Source of the DNA: Closterium sp. Naga37s-1
Lineage: Eukaryota; Streptophyta; Zygnematophyceae; Desmidiales; Closteriaceae
Assembly: GCA_947471745.1 (NCBI GenBank)
Contig: CANJKZ010000777.1
Span: 1,674,501 to 1,738,500 of the forward strand
Reading direction: 5' to 3'
Length of the DNA stretch: 64,000 nucleotides
Both the position numbers and the translations under genes were made by a program. Position 1 is the first letter of the stretch. Every line of letters begins with the position of its first letter. This document shows positions 32,065 through 43,189 of the stretch, piece after piece. The notes beneath the pieces are model-generated. The model was not told where the DNA came from, made no database searches, and saw only the letters and a program-made list of their open reading frames with translations.

Positions 32065-32909
32065 CACCCCCTTAACTTGCTTGCGTTATGAGCTTGTGAA
32101 GTCACTGAGGACTAGAAGAAGCAGGGGAAACAGCAACACATATCGGCCATGAAAAATGCAACAACGGCAGGTACAGGACTCGACAGGTGGGCGTGAGAGC
32201 AAGTGACGTGAGCTACAACTAGCAGCAGGACACCACGGCTCAGTACCTGCGGGGGTCTGCCTGGAACAGGGAGCAGTTGCAGTGATGGCAGATGGAGCTA
32301 CAGTAACCTCAGCCACGGCAGATGCAGCAACGACAGATGCACGACCCGGTAGGTGGGCGTGAGAGCAGGGGCTCTGGCTGCAACGAGCAGCAGGACAGCA
32401 GGGCTCAACACCTCCAGGGGCGTGCCTGCTACAAGCAGCGGCTGTAGATGCCCGACTTGCTTCTGCCACCCCCTCACCCTCCCACTCAACCTCTCACCCT
32501 CCCCCCTCCCACGGCGACAAGCCCTGCAGGGGGGAGATGAGGGGGTGGCGGGGCGTACTCTGCTGCTAGTGCTGGCATCAGCGATGGCGTTGACTGAAGG
32601 CGCTTGTGCTGGCGTTGGCGCACGCGACCGTACGCAGCTGCGCGCGACCGTACGGGGCTGCGCGCGGCCGCGTGGCTGCGCGCGGCCGTACGGAGCTGGG
32701 CGCGGATGGGACGAGTTGCGCGCGGACGGGACGGGCGGCGCGTGGGGGAGAACAAGCTGCACGCAGGGCAAAACGGGCTGCGCGCGGGCAAAACGGGCTG
32801 CGCGCGGGCAAAACGGGCTGCGTGCGGGATGCATCGTGCTGCGTAACGAGTGGGTCCATGTCTCTGAAAAGGACAGGAAGGTTCCAGGATGGAACGTGTT
32901 CTGACACCA
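32065..32909 (-). other. Internal region of element D
   Basis: About 845 bp between the D LTRs. No gag-pol motif. GC-rich repeats (GGGCAAAACGGGCTGCGCGC type) lie at 32740-32830. The frames found on both strands are low-complexity. A primer site (TGGTGTCAGAAC, minus strand, 32898-32909) adjoins the 5' LTR. Confidence 0.65.
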
Positions 32910-33055
32910 TGTTAAAAAGCGAACTGAGGACTAAGAACTAAGGACATTAGGTTTAGCCATAGCGAGAGTTATGAGAGGCACGAGCAGGAGGGAATTGGCC
33001 AAAAGAGGTGTTTTACTATGGTGCACAAACAAGATAATGGAAGTAGCAAGGGAGG
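32910..33055 (-). repeat. 5' LTR of element D, first part
   Basis: TGTTAAAAAGCGAACTGAGG and onward on the plus strand. It is interrupted after GGAGG by copia C and resumes at 39755-39814 (TGCACCACCAATGTAAC...). Together about 206 bp. Confidence 0.85.
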
Positions 33056-33183
33056 TGTCGAGAGTAAAGGGAAAGGTGAATGTACTATCGAGAAAGTTGG
33101 GTACAAGTAACAAAAACTATACCCTACATTAGCTACCCCACAAAAGCCTACATTTTATTATGACATAGGCATATAATTTGACA
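33056..33183 (-). repeat. 3' LTR of copia C
   Basis: 128 bp. On the minus strand TGTCAAATTATATGCC... to ...CTCTCGACA. GGAGG lies outside at 33051-33055. Next to it, at 33186-33206, CCCCCA and TGGGGG form the palindromic polypurine tract. Confidence 0.93.
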
Positions 33184-33409
33184 CACCCCCATAGGAAAAG
33201 TGGGGGAGAGCAAGGGGTCACAAGACCAGTCAAGAGAAGCAAAGCAAGCTCAGGGTGGATCACAACGTCACCACACACACTGAGCACAAGCAAAGGGCCA
33301 CAAGGCCAGTTCACATGCAGAGGTATATATGCAACAACAACAGTACAGTGATCTCAACCTAGCAGAGAAAACATGCAGGTATATATATAGATCACAGTAC
33401 AAGCAAAGT

Positions 33410-34960
33410 CTACAGCAAGTGAGGAAAAGTGGGCACAAGGCCTAACAAAGTGCAGAAACGCTGATGATCGCCAGACGGAAGTGCCTTGGTGAATATATCA
33501 GCAGTGTTGGCCCGAGTGGCCATGTGAGCAAGACGAAGCTGACCACGCTGCTGCAACTCTCGAGCCAAGAAGTAACGCAGAGCGACGTGCTTCGTTCTGT
33601 GCTCCAGTCTGTGCTCCTCACACAAGGCAATGGCGGCCTTGTTGTCGACGTACAGCAGTGGAGGAGAACGAGGCCGCTCTCCCAAGTCGGTCAGCAGGTA
33701 GGTGAGCCAGCGTAACTCCTGTGCAGCCATGGCTGTGGCGTAGATCTCAGCCTCGCAACTGGAGCTGAGAACTGAAGACGAGCGTGTAGAACGCCAAGAA
33801 ACTGAACCAAAACTAAGGCTGAAGGTGTAACCCTGTGACGACCGCTGCGTAGCCTGGTCGTCAACCCAAGAAGCGTCTGAGTGCCCAGTGAGGACAACGT
33901 CGCTCCATCCTCCAAGCACGAGCCCCGTGCCCGATGTACTCCACAAGTAGCGTAGTACCCTCTTCGCGGCATCCATGTGCACCTTTCGGTGCCGAATAGG
34001 AGCCACGTAGCGAGCCAGAAGGCCAAGAGGGTACGCAAGGTCAGGACGAGTGCAGGTCATCAGGTACATGAGGCAGCCCACTAGCTCTGGGTAAGGACCA
34101 GTCGGCTCTACGGACTCGTTCGAAGGTGGAGCTGAGAGCGAGTGACCTGTAGCCAGAGGAGTGGACTGTGGCGAGGACCAAGTGAAGCGGAAGCGCTGAA
34201 GGACCTGCCGCACCATGTGTGACTAAGTCAGGGTGATGGTGCGGCGTGCTCTGTCCCGGGTGATCTGCAAGCCAAGGTAACTGCGCAGCTCACCCAGATC
34301 TGTGCACGTGTGTCTCTTCTGTAGCTCCGACTTCACAAGGGCGAGAGCCTCAGTGTTAGTAGTGGCAAAGACCAAGTCGTCGACGTACACGAGGATGTAG
34401 AACGGCGGCAGCGAAGTGTCGGTGCGCAGAAACAGCGACGGGTCAGCAGTCGACGGAGCAAACCCAAGAGCCGCAAGTGTCGTCCTCAGTGTGTCGTGCC
34501 ATTCACGTGGCGCCTGGCGGAGACTGTAGACCAGCCGCCGGAGGCTCCACTGGGTACCAGGAGGGAACGACCCAGTGAAGCCAGGCAGGCGGCACAGCCA
34601 GATCTCCTCGTGCAGGCTGCCCTGCAAGAAAGCTGTGCTGAAGTCAAGAGAGTGAAGCTCGTAGTCACGCTGAGCGGCAACGTGCAGCAACACCCGAAGA
34701 GTGGTCATCTTCGGGGTCGGGGAGAAGGTCTAGAAGAAGTCAACTCCCTCTCGCTGGCTGAAACCTCGAGCAACGTAACGAGCCTTGAAGACAGGCGGAG
34801 AACCTGGCGGCCGCTTCACCCTGAAAATTCACATGCCATCGACGATGTTCGCCCCAGGAGGGGGAACCTCGTCAACGTAAGTGCCTGTGGACTTCCAGGA
34901 TGCCATCTCTGCGTCCATGGCTGTCTGCCACTGAGAGGAGTACTCACCCGCTATCGCCTC
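33410..34960 (-). pseudogene. RT and RNase H region of copia C
   Basis: RT part: GLQITRDRARRTITL, the catalytic box VYVDDLVFATT (about 34380), FSTAFLQGSLHEEIWLC (about 34620) and WSLRRLVYSLRQAPREWHDT. RNase H part: HSDASWVDD, GYTFSLSFGSVSW, SCEAEIYATAMAAQELRWL, VDNKAAIAL and HRLEHRTKHVALRYFLA, ending near 33440 with a short tail. Fossil; the motifs are well preserved. Confidence 0.88.
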
Positions 34961-35499
34961 AGCGTAAGAGCGCAGGGTCGGGATGTCTGGAGCATCCGGG
35001 TCTCCCTCAGGGGCAAGCACCATGGACACGAGATGAGGCGCAGCGGCTGCAAGACACTCAAGGTCCTCGAGCCTGTCCTCAAGGACGTCCGTGCCAAGAG
35101 CACACTCACCCTTGACGGCTAGAGGATAGACAGACTCAGACTCAGCAACAAGACTAGCGGCGTAGTCTAAACGACAGGCAGCAGCAAAGTCAACAAGCTT
35201 AGCGACTAAGGCAGACGCAGCAGAAGACTCAAAACGACGGGTCAGTGACAACTGTGGCTAGCAGACGCGTGACAGTAGGGTGAGCAGCACGAGCACGGTC
35301 AGACTCAGGCTCTGGACCGTCAGGCAGAGAAGACGCAGGAGGGGACGGCAGGGGAACACGCTGCGGAGCAGAGGAAGGATGCAGGGCCATGGGGTGTGTG
35401 CCGGGGACAGCCGGCGGATGCTGACGAGGAACACGACGACCAGTACGACCAGTGCGGACAGTGCGAGCAGGCGAGACAGGACGAGACGCAGGCTCACGA

Positions 35500-36470
35500 C
35501 GCTCAGCAAGACCGCCTGTCAGCTCAATGTAAGGAGAAGGAGCAGGCAGCGGTGAGCCAGGCTGTAACGGATGACCAGTAGAAGACGGGAGGCTAAGAAC
35601 CCGGCGAAGCACGGAGCCAGGCGGTGGCAGAGACGAAGGTGACGGCGGAGCGAAGAACAGTCGCGGCGGTGCAGTGCCACCAGCACCAGTAGCTCCAGCA
35701 CCTCCTGCAGCTCCAAAACCTCCAGCGCCAGCACCCGCAGTAGCTCCAGAACCTCCAGCTCCGGCGCCACCAGCGCCAACACCTCCAACAGCTCCAGAAT
35801 CTCCAGCTCCAGCGCCACCAGCAGTAGTACCCCCAGAGCCGGCACCTCCAGCTCCAGGGCCTCCAACCTCAAAGTCGACAGCAGCACCTCCAGGTCCAGC
35901 AGGACCTCCAGTCCCAGCAGCTCCAGTACCTCCAGTACGAGCACCTCCGGGACCAGCTGCTCCAGGAACTCTAGTAGAAACAACTCCAGTAGCAGAGTCA
36001 CCAGCTCCAGCGCCTCCCGCAGCAGGGCCCCTAGCTCCAGCAGCGCGACCCTGATGGCTAACGTACCACTCACGCAGCTGCTGTGGGGAGAGAGGGACAG
36101 TGCCGGCTCCAGTGCCTCCAACACCCGCGCCTCCCGCAGGGCCCCCAGCTCCAGCAGCTCGACCCTGACGGCTAACGTACCACTCACGCAGCTGCTGTGG
36201 GGAGAGAGGGAGACGACGACGAGAGTGCAGCGGCGAGGCACCAGCGGAGCGACTACAGAGACGGCCGCTCCAAGGAGACTGCTCACCAGATGCCTCAACG
36301 CCCCCAGGTGCAGCACCCCCAGACTCAGTACCCCAAGGCTCAGCACCCCCAGGCTCCGCACCCCCAGGCTCAGCACCCCCAGGCTCCGCACCCCCAGGCT
36401 CAGCACCCCCAGAAGCAGCACCCCGAGCAGGACCACCCGCAGCAGGACCTGAGTCACCAGTGACCTCAAC
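35500..36470 (-). repeat. Gly/Ala/Glu tandem spacer of copia C
   Basis: A GGAEP-type array (about 36300-36420) is followed by two copies of an SPQQLREWYVS motif (about 36065 and 36185) and Gly/Ala repeats to about 35660. It lies between integrase and RT. Confidence 0.8.
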
Positions 36471-36559
36471 CGGCGCAGTCAAGGGAGGAGGGTCTACCTG
36501 AGACACACCTGAAGGAGCAGGACCGGGAGCGGGGAGGGGGTCTACCTGGGTAGCACCTG

Positions 36560-38370
36560 GAGCGAGGAAGAGCGGCGGGGGGGGGAGAGGGGCAGTGCGG
36601 TAGGGGAAGAGACGGTAAAAGGGAACCGACTCGTCGAACGTGACGTCCTGAGAGGGGAAGACACGGCGCGAGGTGGGGTGGTAAAACTGCCAACCAGGCG
36701 CATCAGGAACAAAGCCAAGGAAGACACAGGGAACAGCGCAGGCAAAGAGCTTGTCCGCGGTGGTATCGCGGACAAAGGCACGAGAACCCCAGACCCGAAA
36801 TACCGACGCATCGCCAAGCTCCCCCGTCCACCGCAGTGTGGGCGAGGTCTCCGGCAAGGAGACACGGGGCCAGAGGTTGAGCTGATGCGCGGCGTAGCGG
36901 ACCGCAAACGGCCACAGAAAATGGGGGGCAGCTGCATGGACCATGGAGGTACGAGCGACCTCCATGACCAAGCCAATGCGGCGCTCAGCAACCCCATTCT
37001 GCTGCGGAGAGGCCAGAAGTGTGAACGTCTGGCGAATGCCCTCCCCACGACAAAAGCGCTGGAGAAGGTCGGAGGAAAACTCCCCACCTCTGTCAGAGTG
37101 CTGACGCATGACGGGAAACTCTGTCCCGAACCGCTCGCGGAGCTGGAGACGGGCAGTGCGGATCAATGGGATTAAAACATCAGGCACCTTACCCTTGGTG
37201 CGCAAGGGGAAGACCGTGGTGTAACGCGAGTAGTCGTCAACAACCAGGCTGGGCCCCACACGTCCATGTGGAGGGTCTGCAGGGGAGCAGTCGTCGGGGG
37301 AAACGAGGAGGAGTGAGGAGCGGCGCGCTGCCGCCCCTCGACACAGGGAAGACAGGGAGGAGCAGGCGAGGGTGGGAGGGGAGGGAGAACCCTGGGAAGA
37401 CCAGAGACAAGGATACGGCGGTGCATGCTACGAAGGCGCTGCACCGAGGGGTGACCAAGACGGTGGTGCCAATGGATGGTCTGGTGCGACAAAGCGCGAC
37501 ACGAGCAGGGGGGCGCTAGCTGACCTGACGCAGACGCAGACGCAGCGACCTGAGGGGACACAGTAGTCAGTGTGTACAGACTCGAGCCAGGCGCACGGGT
37601 AAACGTGGTCAAGTGCGGGCCCGTCCGGGAGCACGTACAGTGGGCCACGCGCTGACCTCCAGGAGTGAACTGGTCAGCCCACTGGTCCTGGAGGTCAGCA
37701 CCACTCACCAAGTTCGTAGAGAACGAGGGGAGGTGAAGACCTAACAGGGAGCCAGACGGGACCGCCGGACACGACAGGACCGTGGAGGAGTGCGCAAGGA
37801 CTTGACCCCCAGAGGGGTCTGCCAGGGAGACTGCAACTGGCCGACTGAGCGGCGTGAGGGTGGTGCTGTCGTGAAAGAAGGAGCGAGAAGCACCTGAGTC
37901 AAGTGTGAAGGTGTACAAGGCCTGAGCAGGCGCAGTACCAGAGAGAGCAGACTCACCAGCACCTGGAGCAGAAGCCTCACCAGCACCTAGAGCAGGAGAC
38001 GCACGAGCACCTAGAGCAGCAGCCTCACCAGCACCTAGAGCAGGAGACGCATTAGCACCTAGAGCAGCAGCCTCACCAGCACCGAGAGCAGCACGCTCTA
38101 TACCTGGGTCAGGCGGTACGCACAGGTAACAGGCACGGTCATCACTAGTAGGCAATGCATACATGGCAGTGAGAATAGCATCATAGTCAAGAGCAAAGAT
38201 ATCTACCTTCTGCCTAATCAGCTCCAGCCAGGTGGGGAGCTCAGCCTCGTCGCCAAACTCGGTACGCCAGGCGTCGCTCAGACGGTCGAAGCAGCGGGAC
38301 TGTGTGTGACCAAGCGTCCCGCAAGCCTGACCAGCCCAATCACCTGTGCGAATGACGTACGGGCAGCGAA
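36560..38370 (-). pseudogene. Zinc module, protease and integrase region of copia C
   Basis: A zinc-knuckle-like module lies at about 38280-38365. Protease motif FTLDSGASRSFFHD near 37890. GAG-pre-integrase HRLGHPSVQRL near 37445 and a CLPC pair near 37340. Integrase core with HMDVWGP, VVDDYSRYTTVFP, HSDRGGEF and ASPQQNGVAERRIG (about 37260-36970) and a C-terminal PCVFLGFVPDAPGWQFYHPT (about 36720). Fossil. Confidence 0.85.
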
Positions 38371-38589
38371 CGGTACTTCAAGACCCTCTACTCTGAGCGT
38401 ACCACTCATGAAGCTGCTGGGGCGTAAGTGTCTCGCGCGGACGCCGCTGCAACTGCAGCTGGCCACTGCCAGACGCTCCCGACTGACCAGCTCCAGGGCG
38501 ACAGCTACGACGGCTACCGCCACAACCCCAACTAGCGTACCACTCACGAAGCTGCTGGGGCGTGAGAGACTCGCGCGGACGTCACTGGA

Positions 38590-39600
38590 GCTGCATCTGG
38601 CCACCGCCAGTAGCAGCAGTAGCAGTAGTAGCAGCAGCAGCAGTAGTAGAAGCCTAGTAGCAGTAACAGAAGTAGTAGCAGTGGCAGCAGTAGCAGCGCG
38701 GGCAGGGCAGACGCGGCAGGCAGGCAGGCCGGCAGACAGGCAGGCAGGCAGGCAGACAGGCAGGCAGATGGCGCGGCAGCGCGCGAACAAGGCAGGTGCT
38801 CACCAGTGGCGGGAAGGACAGGCGCTCACCGGGCGAGCAGGGCCGGCGCTCAGCGGGCGGCAGCCAGGTAGGCGCACGACGGCGGCGACGGCGGGGCCGC
38901 GACAGCTGCGGCAGAGCAGGGCCGCGTCAGCTGCTGCAGGTTGGGGCCGTGACAGCTGCTGGAGGCTCCGCGGCAGCTACTGCAGGGCAGGGCCTCTACG
39001 GCGGCAGAAGGCTCCGCGCCAGCTGCTGCAGGGCGGGGCCAAGACCGTGGCAGGGCGCTCCGCGGCAGCTGCTGCAGGAGCGACGGCGGTAGTCAGGCAG
39101 GGGCGGCGTCCAGGGGGGGGGGGGGGGGAGGGGGGGGCGCGACAAGGAGGGACGGCACCCAGGGGGCGTCGCGACAGGAAGGGGGCGACGTCCAGGGGCC
39201 GCGACAGCGGCAGGTCAAGGCCGCGTCAGCGGCAGGACTGAGCCGCGACAGCGACGTGGCGGGGCCGCGTCGACTGCAGGGCGGGGCCGCGACAGCGGCA
39301 GGACGAGGCCGTGTCGGCGGCAGTAGAAAGCAACGCGAGGGCTGCGGAGCTGCGCGCGGGGTAGGAGAAGGCAGCGCGGGCGTTGCGGGGCGGCGCGCGG
39401 GCCTGACGAGGCAGCTAGCAAGCTACGCGCGGGGCTGACGAGGCAGCACGCGGGCTTCTAGCGGGCTGTACGAGGGCCAGCAGAGGCGAGCGCAAGGGCT
39501 GCGCGACTCAGGGCAGTGTAGGCAAGGGGCGGGGTAACTCGGTAACCGGCGGAAAACTGTTGGTGGGCCCTCAAAAACAGTCCTAAAACGGTCTTAAGGA
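38590..39600. repeat. GC-rich leader of copia C
   Basis: AGCAGTAGCAGT-type triplet repeats at about 38610-38700, GGCAGGCAGGCAG at about 38700-38770, then GGGGCCGCGACAGCGGCAG-type units to about 39330. Two QQLREW motifs in the minus-strand frame lie just inside it near 38410 and 38555. It occupies the place where gag capsid is expected. Confidence 0.75.
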
Positions 39601-39608
39601 CCTATGTT

Positions 39609-39749
39609 GCTCTTAATACCATGTCGAGAGTAAAGGGAAAGGTGATTGCACTATCGAGAAAGTTGGGTACAAATAACAAAAACTATACCCTACATTAGCT
39701 ACCCCACTAAAGCCTACATTTTATTATGACATAGGCATACAATTTGACA
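39609..39749 (-). repeat. 5' LTR and primer site of copia C
   Basis: LTR at 39622-39749 (128 bp). Primer site TGGTATTAAGAGC on the minus strand at 39609-39621. GGAGG (39750-39754) follows, and then the rest of the D LTR. Confidence 0.9.
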
Positions 39750-39814
39750 GGAGGTGCACCACCAATGTAACTACACTAGAACAAACAGCAAGCAGGGTAT
39801 ACATAACTTTAGCA

Positions 39815-40387
39815 CATGAGCCCTCATGGCATGGCTAAAAAAAACATGTCATTCTCGAGGCAGAGCCCTCTCGGTGACCCTGATTTCTCAGGGCATCCCC
39901 AAGCTCAACCTTGAAGCATCGGTGCTTTTTTTTTTTTCTCTTTGAATTGGTTTTTCTATTTCAAACAGAGAATCGTAAGGGAAGGGAAGGAAGGAGGGGC
40001 TGGCAAGGTTAAGAAATGGAGAAGACGAGCTGGCTTGGTGGTAGCAAGCAACATGCACTGCATGAGATGGGGTGATGGGAGGTGCTCGGACGCCACGGGC
40101 AATGCCAGCGCACAAGGCCTTCACGCGGTGACTTGACTAACAATCTGTTGTGATTGGCCGTGTTGGGGCATGCACCAGCAGACGTCTGGCTCTGTAGAAA
40201 CGGTTAAGTTTGTGTGGTGGGTGTTAGAGGGGTAAAGTGCAGCCACGCCTGCTGCACAGCTGTAAGTTGCCCCGCGTGGCCAAACTTGTCGTTAATGTGA
40301 GTGGTGGGGTCGCGACTCGCATGTTATTCGCGCGAAAATTTAGAAAATCATGGAATGCACATGGGCCCCGCTAAGCGCACACTGTAT
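39815..40387. other. Intergenic; decayed repeat fragments
   Basis: No gene. Near 39860-39905 there are CCCTGA/TCAGGG motifs similar to those inside the MITE at 31483-31915, suggesting a remnant of a related element. No terminal repeat could be defined. Confidence 0.4.
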
Positions 40388-40565
40388 TGTCAGAATAGCA
40401 GCTAGAACGAAGGAGCCATAGCTAGTGTTTAGCTAGCTAGGCAAGAGAGAATAGGCAAAAGAGGAATTGCACTAGCAAGCAGGTGGATACAAATAGGAAA
40501 CCCTAAGGGGCCGTACTCACTATAGAGTACCCCACTGCAGGCTAGACAAACTACACATTCTGACA
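40388..40565 (-). repeat. 3' LTR of element I
   Basis: 178 bp, TGTCAGAATAGCAG... to ...CATTCTGACA on the plus strand, next to the palindromic polypurine tract. Confidence 0.92.
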
Positions 40566-41626
40566 CACCCCCATAGTCAAAGTGGGGTATGATCAGCACA
40601 ACAAGCAACAGTTCATAGTTCACAAATATAAGCAAAGCTAGAGGCTATCACAGAGGGCAAGTGAGGAGGAGGAGAGACTGTGGGGGCGAGAAGATGGGAG
40701 GCGACGGCTGAAGCTGCAGACACACTGTAGCGGCTGGCTCAGTGGCTACCGAAGCAATGGCCCGGACTTCAGGAATAACTGGCTTCGCGGCTACGCCGAG
40801 CGGCTGGAGCAACTGACCCACGGGTGACTGGCGACTACTTGAGATTGTAGCCTCCGGACTACTGGCGCTGCGGACGATAAGATGGCTGCCTCCACTCAAC
40901 CTACCCCAGCTGTCCCACACCCCTTTCACACACCCCCTGCTGTTCCCCTAGCACTGCTCACACTCCACCCCCCTAGTACCACTCCCACGACACCCCCCTA
41001 GCGCCACTCCCTCGGCTCCCACACACCCACCCCCCTCAGCGGCAGCTGCAGCAGTGGGAGACGGAGAAGGAGGAGGAGCAGGGGATGGCTCACACACCCG
41101 CCACCCCCATACCAGCCACCCCCATACCCTGAGTGTGCGGTAAGCGAGCTCAGGTCTGCGCGAAGCGAGCACAAGCGTGCGAGAAGCGAACTCGGGTGTG
41201 CGGAAAGCGAACTCAGGTGTGCGGGGAGGGGGCCGCAGGGCGACGCGCGGGTCGACGGGGACGGGCGTGCGGGTCCCCGTGGGCGGCGCACGGGTCGACG
41301 GGGCCGCCGCGAAGGGCGACGGGGAGCCGCGCGCAGGTCGACAGGGACGGGCGTGCGGGTCGACGGGGGGCGCCGCGACGGAACGCGAAACTGCCGCGCG
41401 CGCCCAGGGTGCGCGGCGGGCAGGAGACTGCCCCGCGCCCCGAGCACATGGCGGGCAGGAAACCGCCACGCGCCCCGAGCGCGTGGCGGGTAGAAAACCG
41501 CCACGGGCCCAGAGCACGTGGCGGGATGAAAAAAAATGTCACGCGCCACGGGGCGCGCGACAGACAGTACAGCAGCAGCGGAAGCATGTGGGCCCAGAGG
41601 CCAGGAGCGCAAAGGCTCTAATACCA
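40566..41626 (-). other. Interior of element I, no recognised protein
   Basis: GC-rich at 41120-41580, with repeats such as GCGAACTCGGGTGTGCGG and GCGCGTGGCGGGTAGAAAACC. Minus-strand frames (the longest about 190-210 codons) are Ala/Pro/Arg-rich without motifs, overlap in two registers, and are judged to be repeat by-products. Confidence 0.6.
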
Positions 41627-41804
41627 TGTCAGAATAGCAGCTAGAACAAAGGAGTCATAGCTAGGGTCTAGCTAGCTAGGCAAGAGAGAATAGGCAAAAG
41701 AGGAATTGCACTAGCAAGCTGGTGGATACAAATAGGAAACCCTAAGGGGCCGTACTCACTATAGAGTACCCCACTGCAGGCTAGACAAACTACACATTCT
41801 GACA
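41627..41804 (-). repeat. 5' LTR of element I
   Basis: 178 bp, partner of 40388-40565 with five differences. CGTAT follows. Confidence 0.92.
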
Positions 41805-43189
41805 CGTATCTATGTCAGGGTACGCGATAAAAACACCCTGAGGCCTCAGGGCAGGCGGGTGTCGAACACACTGAATCCTCAGGGTGCTATAATACAAACA
41901 TCCTGAAATCTCAGGGCATCCACTACAAACATCCTTAAACTTCAAGGGAGGGGTACTAACTGAACCCCGAAATCAAGGCAATCAGGGCATTTTACCTTGA
42001 TATCATAGGCCCTGGGAGCAACCTATTGCAATGGACTGGAGGCATTTTTTTTTTTTTTTTTAATTGTTGCGATATGAAACTCACTGAGTAGGCATTCTTG
42101 TACATTGCAGGAGCGGGCTCTACCGAGTACGAATTCAAGGAGTCAGAATAATCGAAGCGACACCATCAACCGTCAGATCAAGACCGATGTAGGCAGAAAC
42201 ATTTGAAATGAAAAGAGCGGGAACAAATTTGAAACGGGTTCCCGCGCCAAGCCCCACGATATAAGGACAAAACATCCTGATTACCCTGATTTCCGGATGC
42301 ATTTTTAAATCTGCCCTATAATTTCAGAATGATGTTACTTTTTACCCTATCATCTCAGGATGTTGTAAACGATATGCCTTGGAAATTCAGGACGGCTGTA
42401 GTGCTTTTCCCTATAGCGTCAGAATGAATGTCGAGACTTGCCCTGGTGCGTTTTTAGGGGGTGGGGAGGGGGGGGGGGGGAGGGAGGGGGAGGGAGGGGG
42501 AGGTGGGGGGAAGGAAATTCTTTCCCCGAGAAAATTGTCCCCCACGGATTTTCTTCCCCGTGTATTTTTCCCGCCTTCGCACGATGCCTTGACACATCCG
42601 AACGTCCGCAACGCACCAACCAAACCCTTCATGTTCCTCGCTGGTCTGGTTTGGGAGCAGGTAGGGCAAGGCAACACATTCGTCCTGAGTGAGGCATTCA
42701 CTGGTAGGTGCACGTCTCTCTGATGTTGAGCCTCCAACTCTCTGTTCCAGGCCTTGCTAAAAGTGCTACCCGGAACATCCGTTTATTTGCCCTGACCGGT
42801 CATGATTAATTTCTGTTGAAGCCCTGAAACTACAAGACGCCTTTGAAAATTTGCCCTGACAAATCAGGGCATTTTTTAAGATTTTGACGAGTTGCTCTGA
42901 GGCCTCAGGATGCCCCAAATCCTAGCACAGGCCCTGTCCGCGCTGCACGGTTTGAACTCATTGCAATAAGGAAATGTACCCTTTAGAGTACATGACTAGC
43001 CTAGGTCGTTTTGCATTCCTCTGTATTTCCTACATAAACTAGATATATGCATGCTTTTATCATCTCTGTCATTTACATTTACTCTGATTCTGTGCGTTTG
43101 ATTTCACAATGGTCTTGATTTGGCACCCTTGCCACTCCCATTTGCTTATTGCACCCTTTCTGTTTTTTTTTTTTTTTTTTTTTTTTGTG
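41805..43189. other. Intergenic with decayed CAGGG/CCCTG repeats and a G-rich tract
   Basis: No gene. CCCTGA/TCAGGGCA motifs recur at 41815-42015, 42270-42440 and 42790-42945, as in the MITE at 31483-31915, suggesting overlapping remnants of hAT-like elements. T runs lie at 42046-42060 and 43158-43185. At 42455-42515 a strongly G-rich plus strand (G runs of up to 14) could form quadruplexes. Confidence 0.45.

Larger units (their letters stand above)
33056..39749 (-). mobile_element. Ty1/copia LTR element C, inserted in the LTR of element D
   Basis: 6.7 kb, minus strand. Two 128-bp LTRs differ at 5 positions (about 3.9%), with a perfect 5-bp target duplication GGAGG. Parts: LTR, primer site, GC-rich leader, zinc module, protease, integrase, Gly/Ala spacer, RT, RNase H, palindromic polypurine tract, LTR. 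No capsid gene is recognised. Ends are complete; the coding region is broken, with about five or six breaks. Confidence 0.94.
31417..39814 (-). mobile_element. Short non-autonomous LTR element D, carrying copia C and a hAT MITE
   Basis: Minus strand. Two LTRs of about 207 bp enclose about 845 bp without recognisable gag or pol, a TRIM/LARD-like layout. Its 3' LTR (31417-32064) is split by a hAT-type MITE, and its 5' LTR (32910-33055 plus 39755-39814) by copia C. The LTR copies differ by about 13 sites or small indels (roughly 6%), more than any other LTR pair compared here, so D is older than C. No clear target duplication remains. It is broken by insertions. Confidence 0.8.
40388..41804 (-). 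mobile_element. Short non-autonomous copia-type element I
   Basis: 1.4 kb, minus strand. Two 178-bp LTRs (40388-40565 and 41627-41804) differ at 5 positions (about 2.8%). The flanking sites TGTAT and CGTAT make a target duplication with one mismatch. A primer site (TGGTATTAGAGCC, 41614-41626) adjoins one LTR and the palindromic polypurine tract (CCCCCA 40568-40573, TGGGG 40583-40587) the other. The 1.06-kb interior has no gag or pol. The LTR core (GTGGGGTA, TTGTATCCAC) and tract resemble those of A, B and C, so their machinery may have moved it. Confidence 0.9.

Noticed and set aside
32353-32904. A 183-codon plus-strand frame inside element D as a captured host gene
   Set aside because: Low-complexity Ala/Arg/Gly sequence with a GGGCAAAACGGGCTGCGCGC repeat, and competing frames on the other strand.
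40948-41627. Overlapping ~190- and ~210-codon frames inside element I as a protein gene
   Set aside because: Ala/Pro/Arg-rich in two registers, made of short GC-rich repeats, with no gag or pol motif.
42046-42060. T run as the poly-A tail of a SINE or LINE insertion
   Set aside because: No flanking target duplication and no adjacent tRNA-like or LINE sequence could be found.
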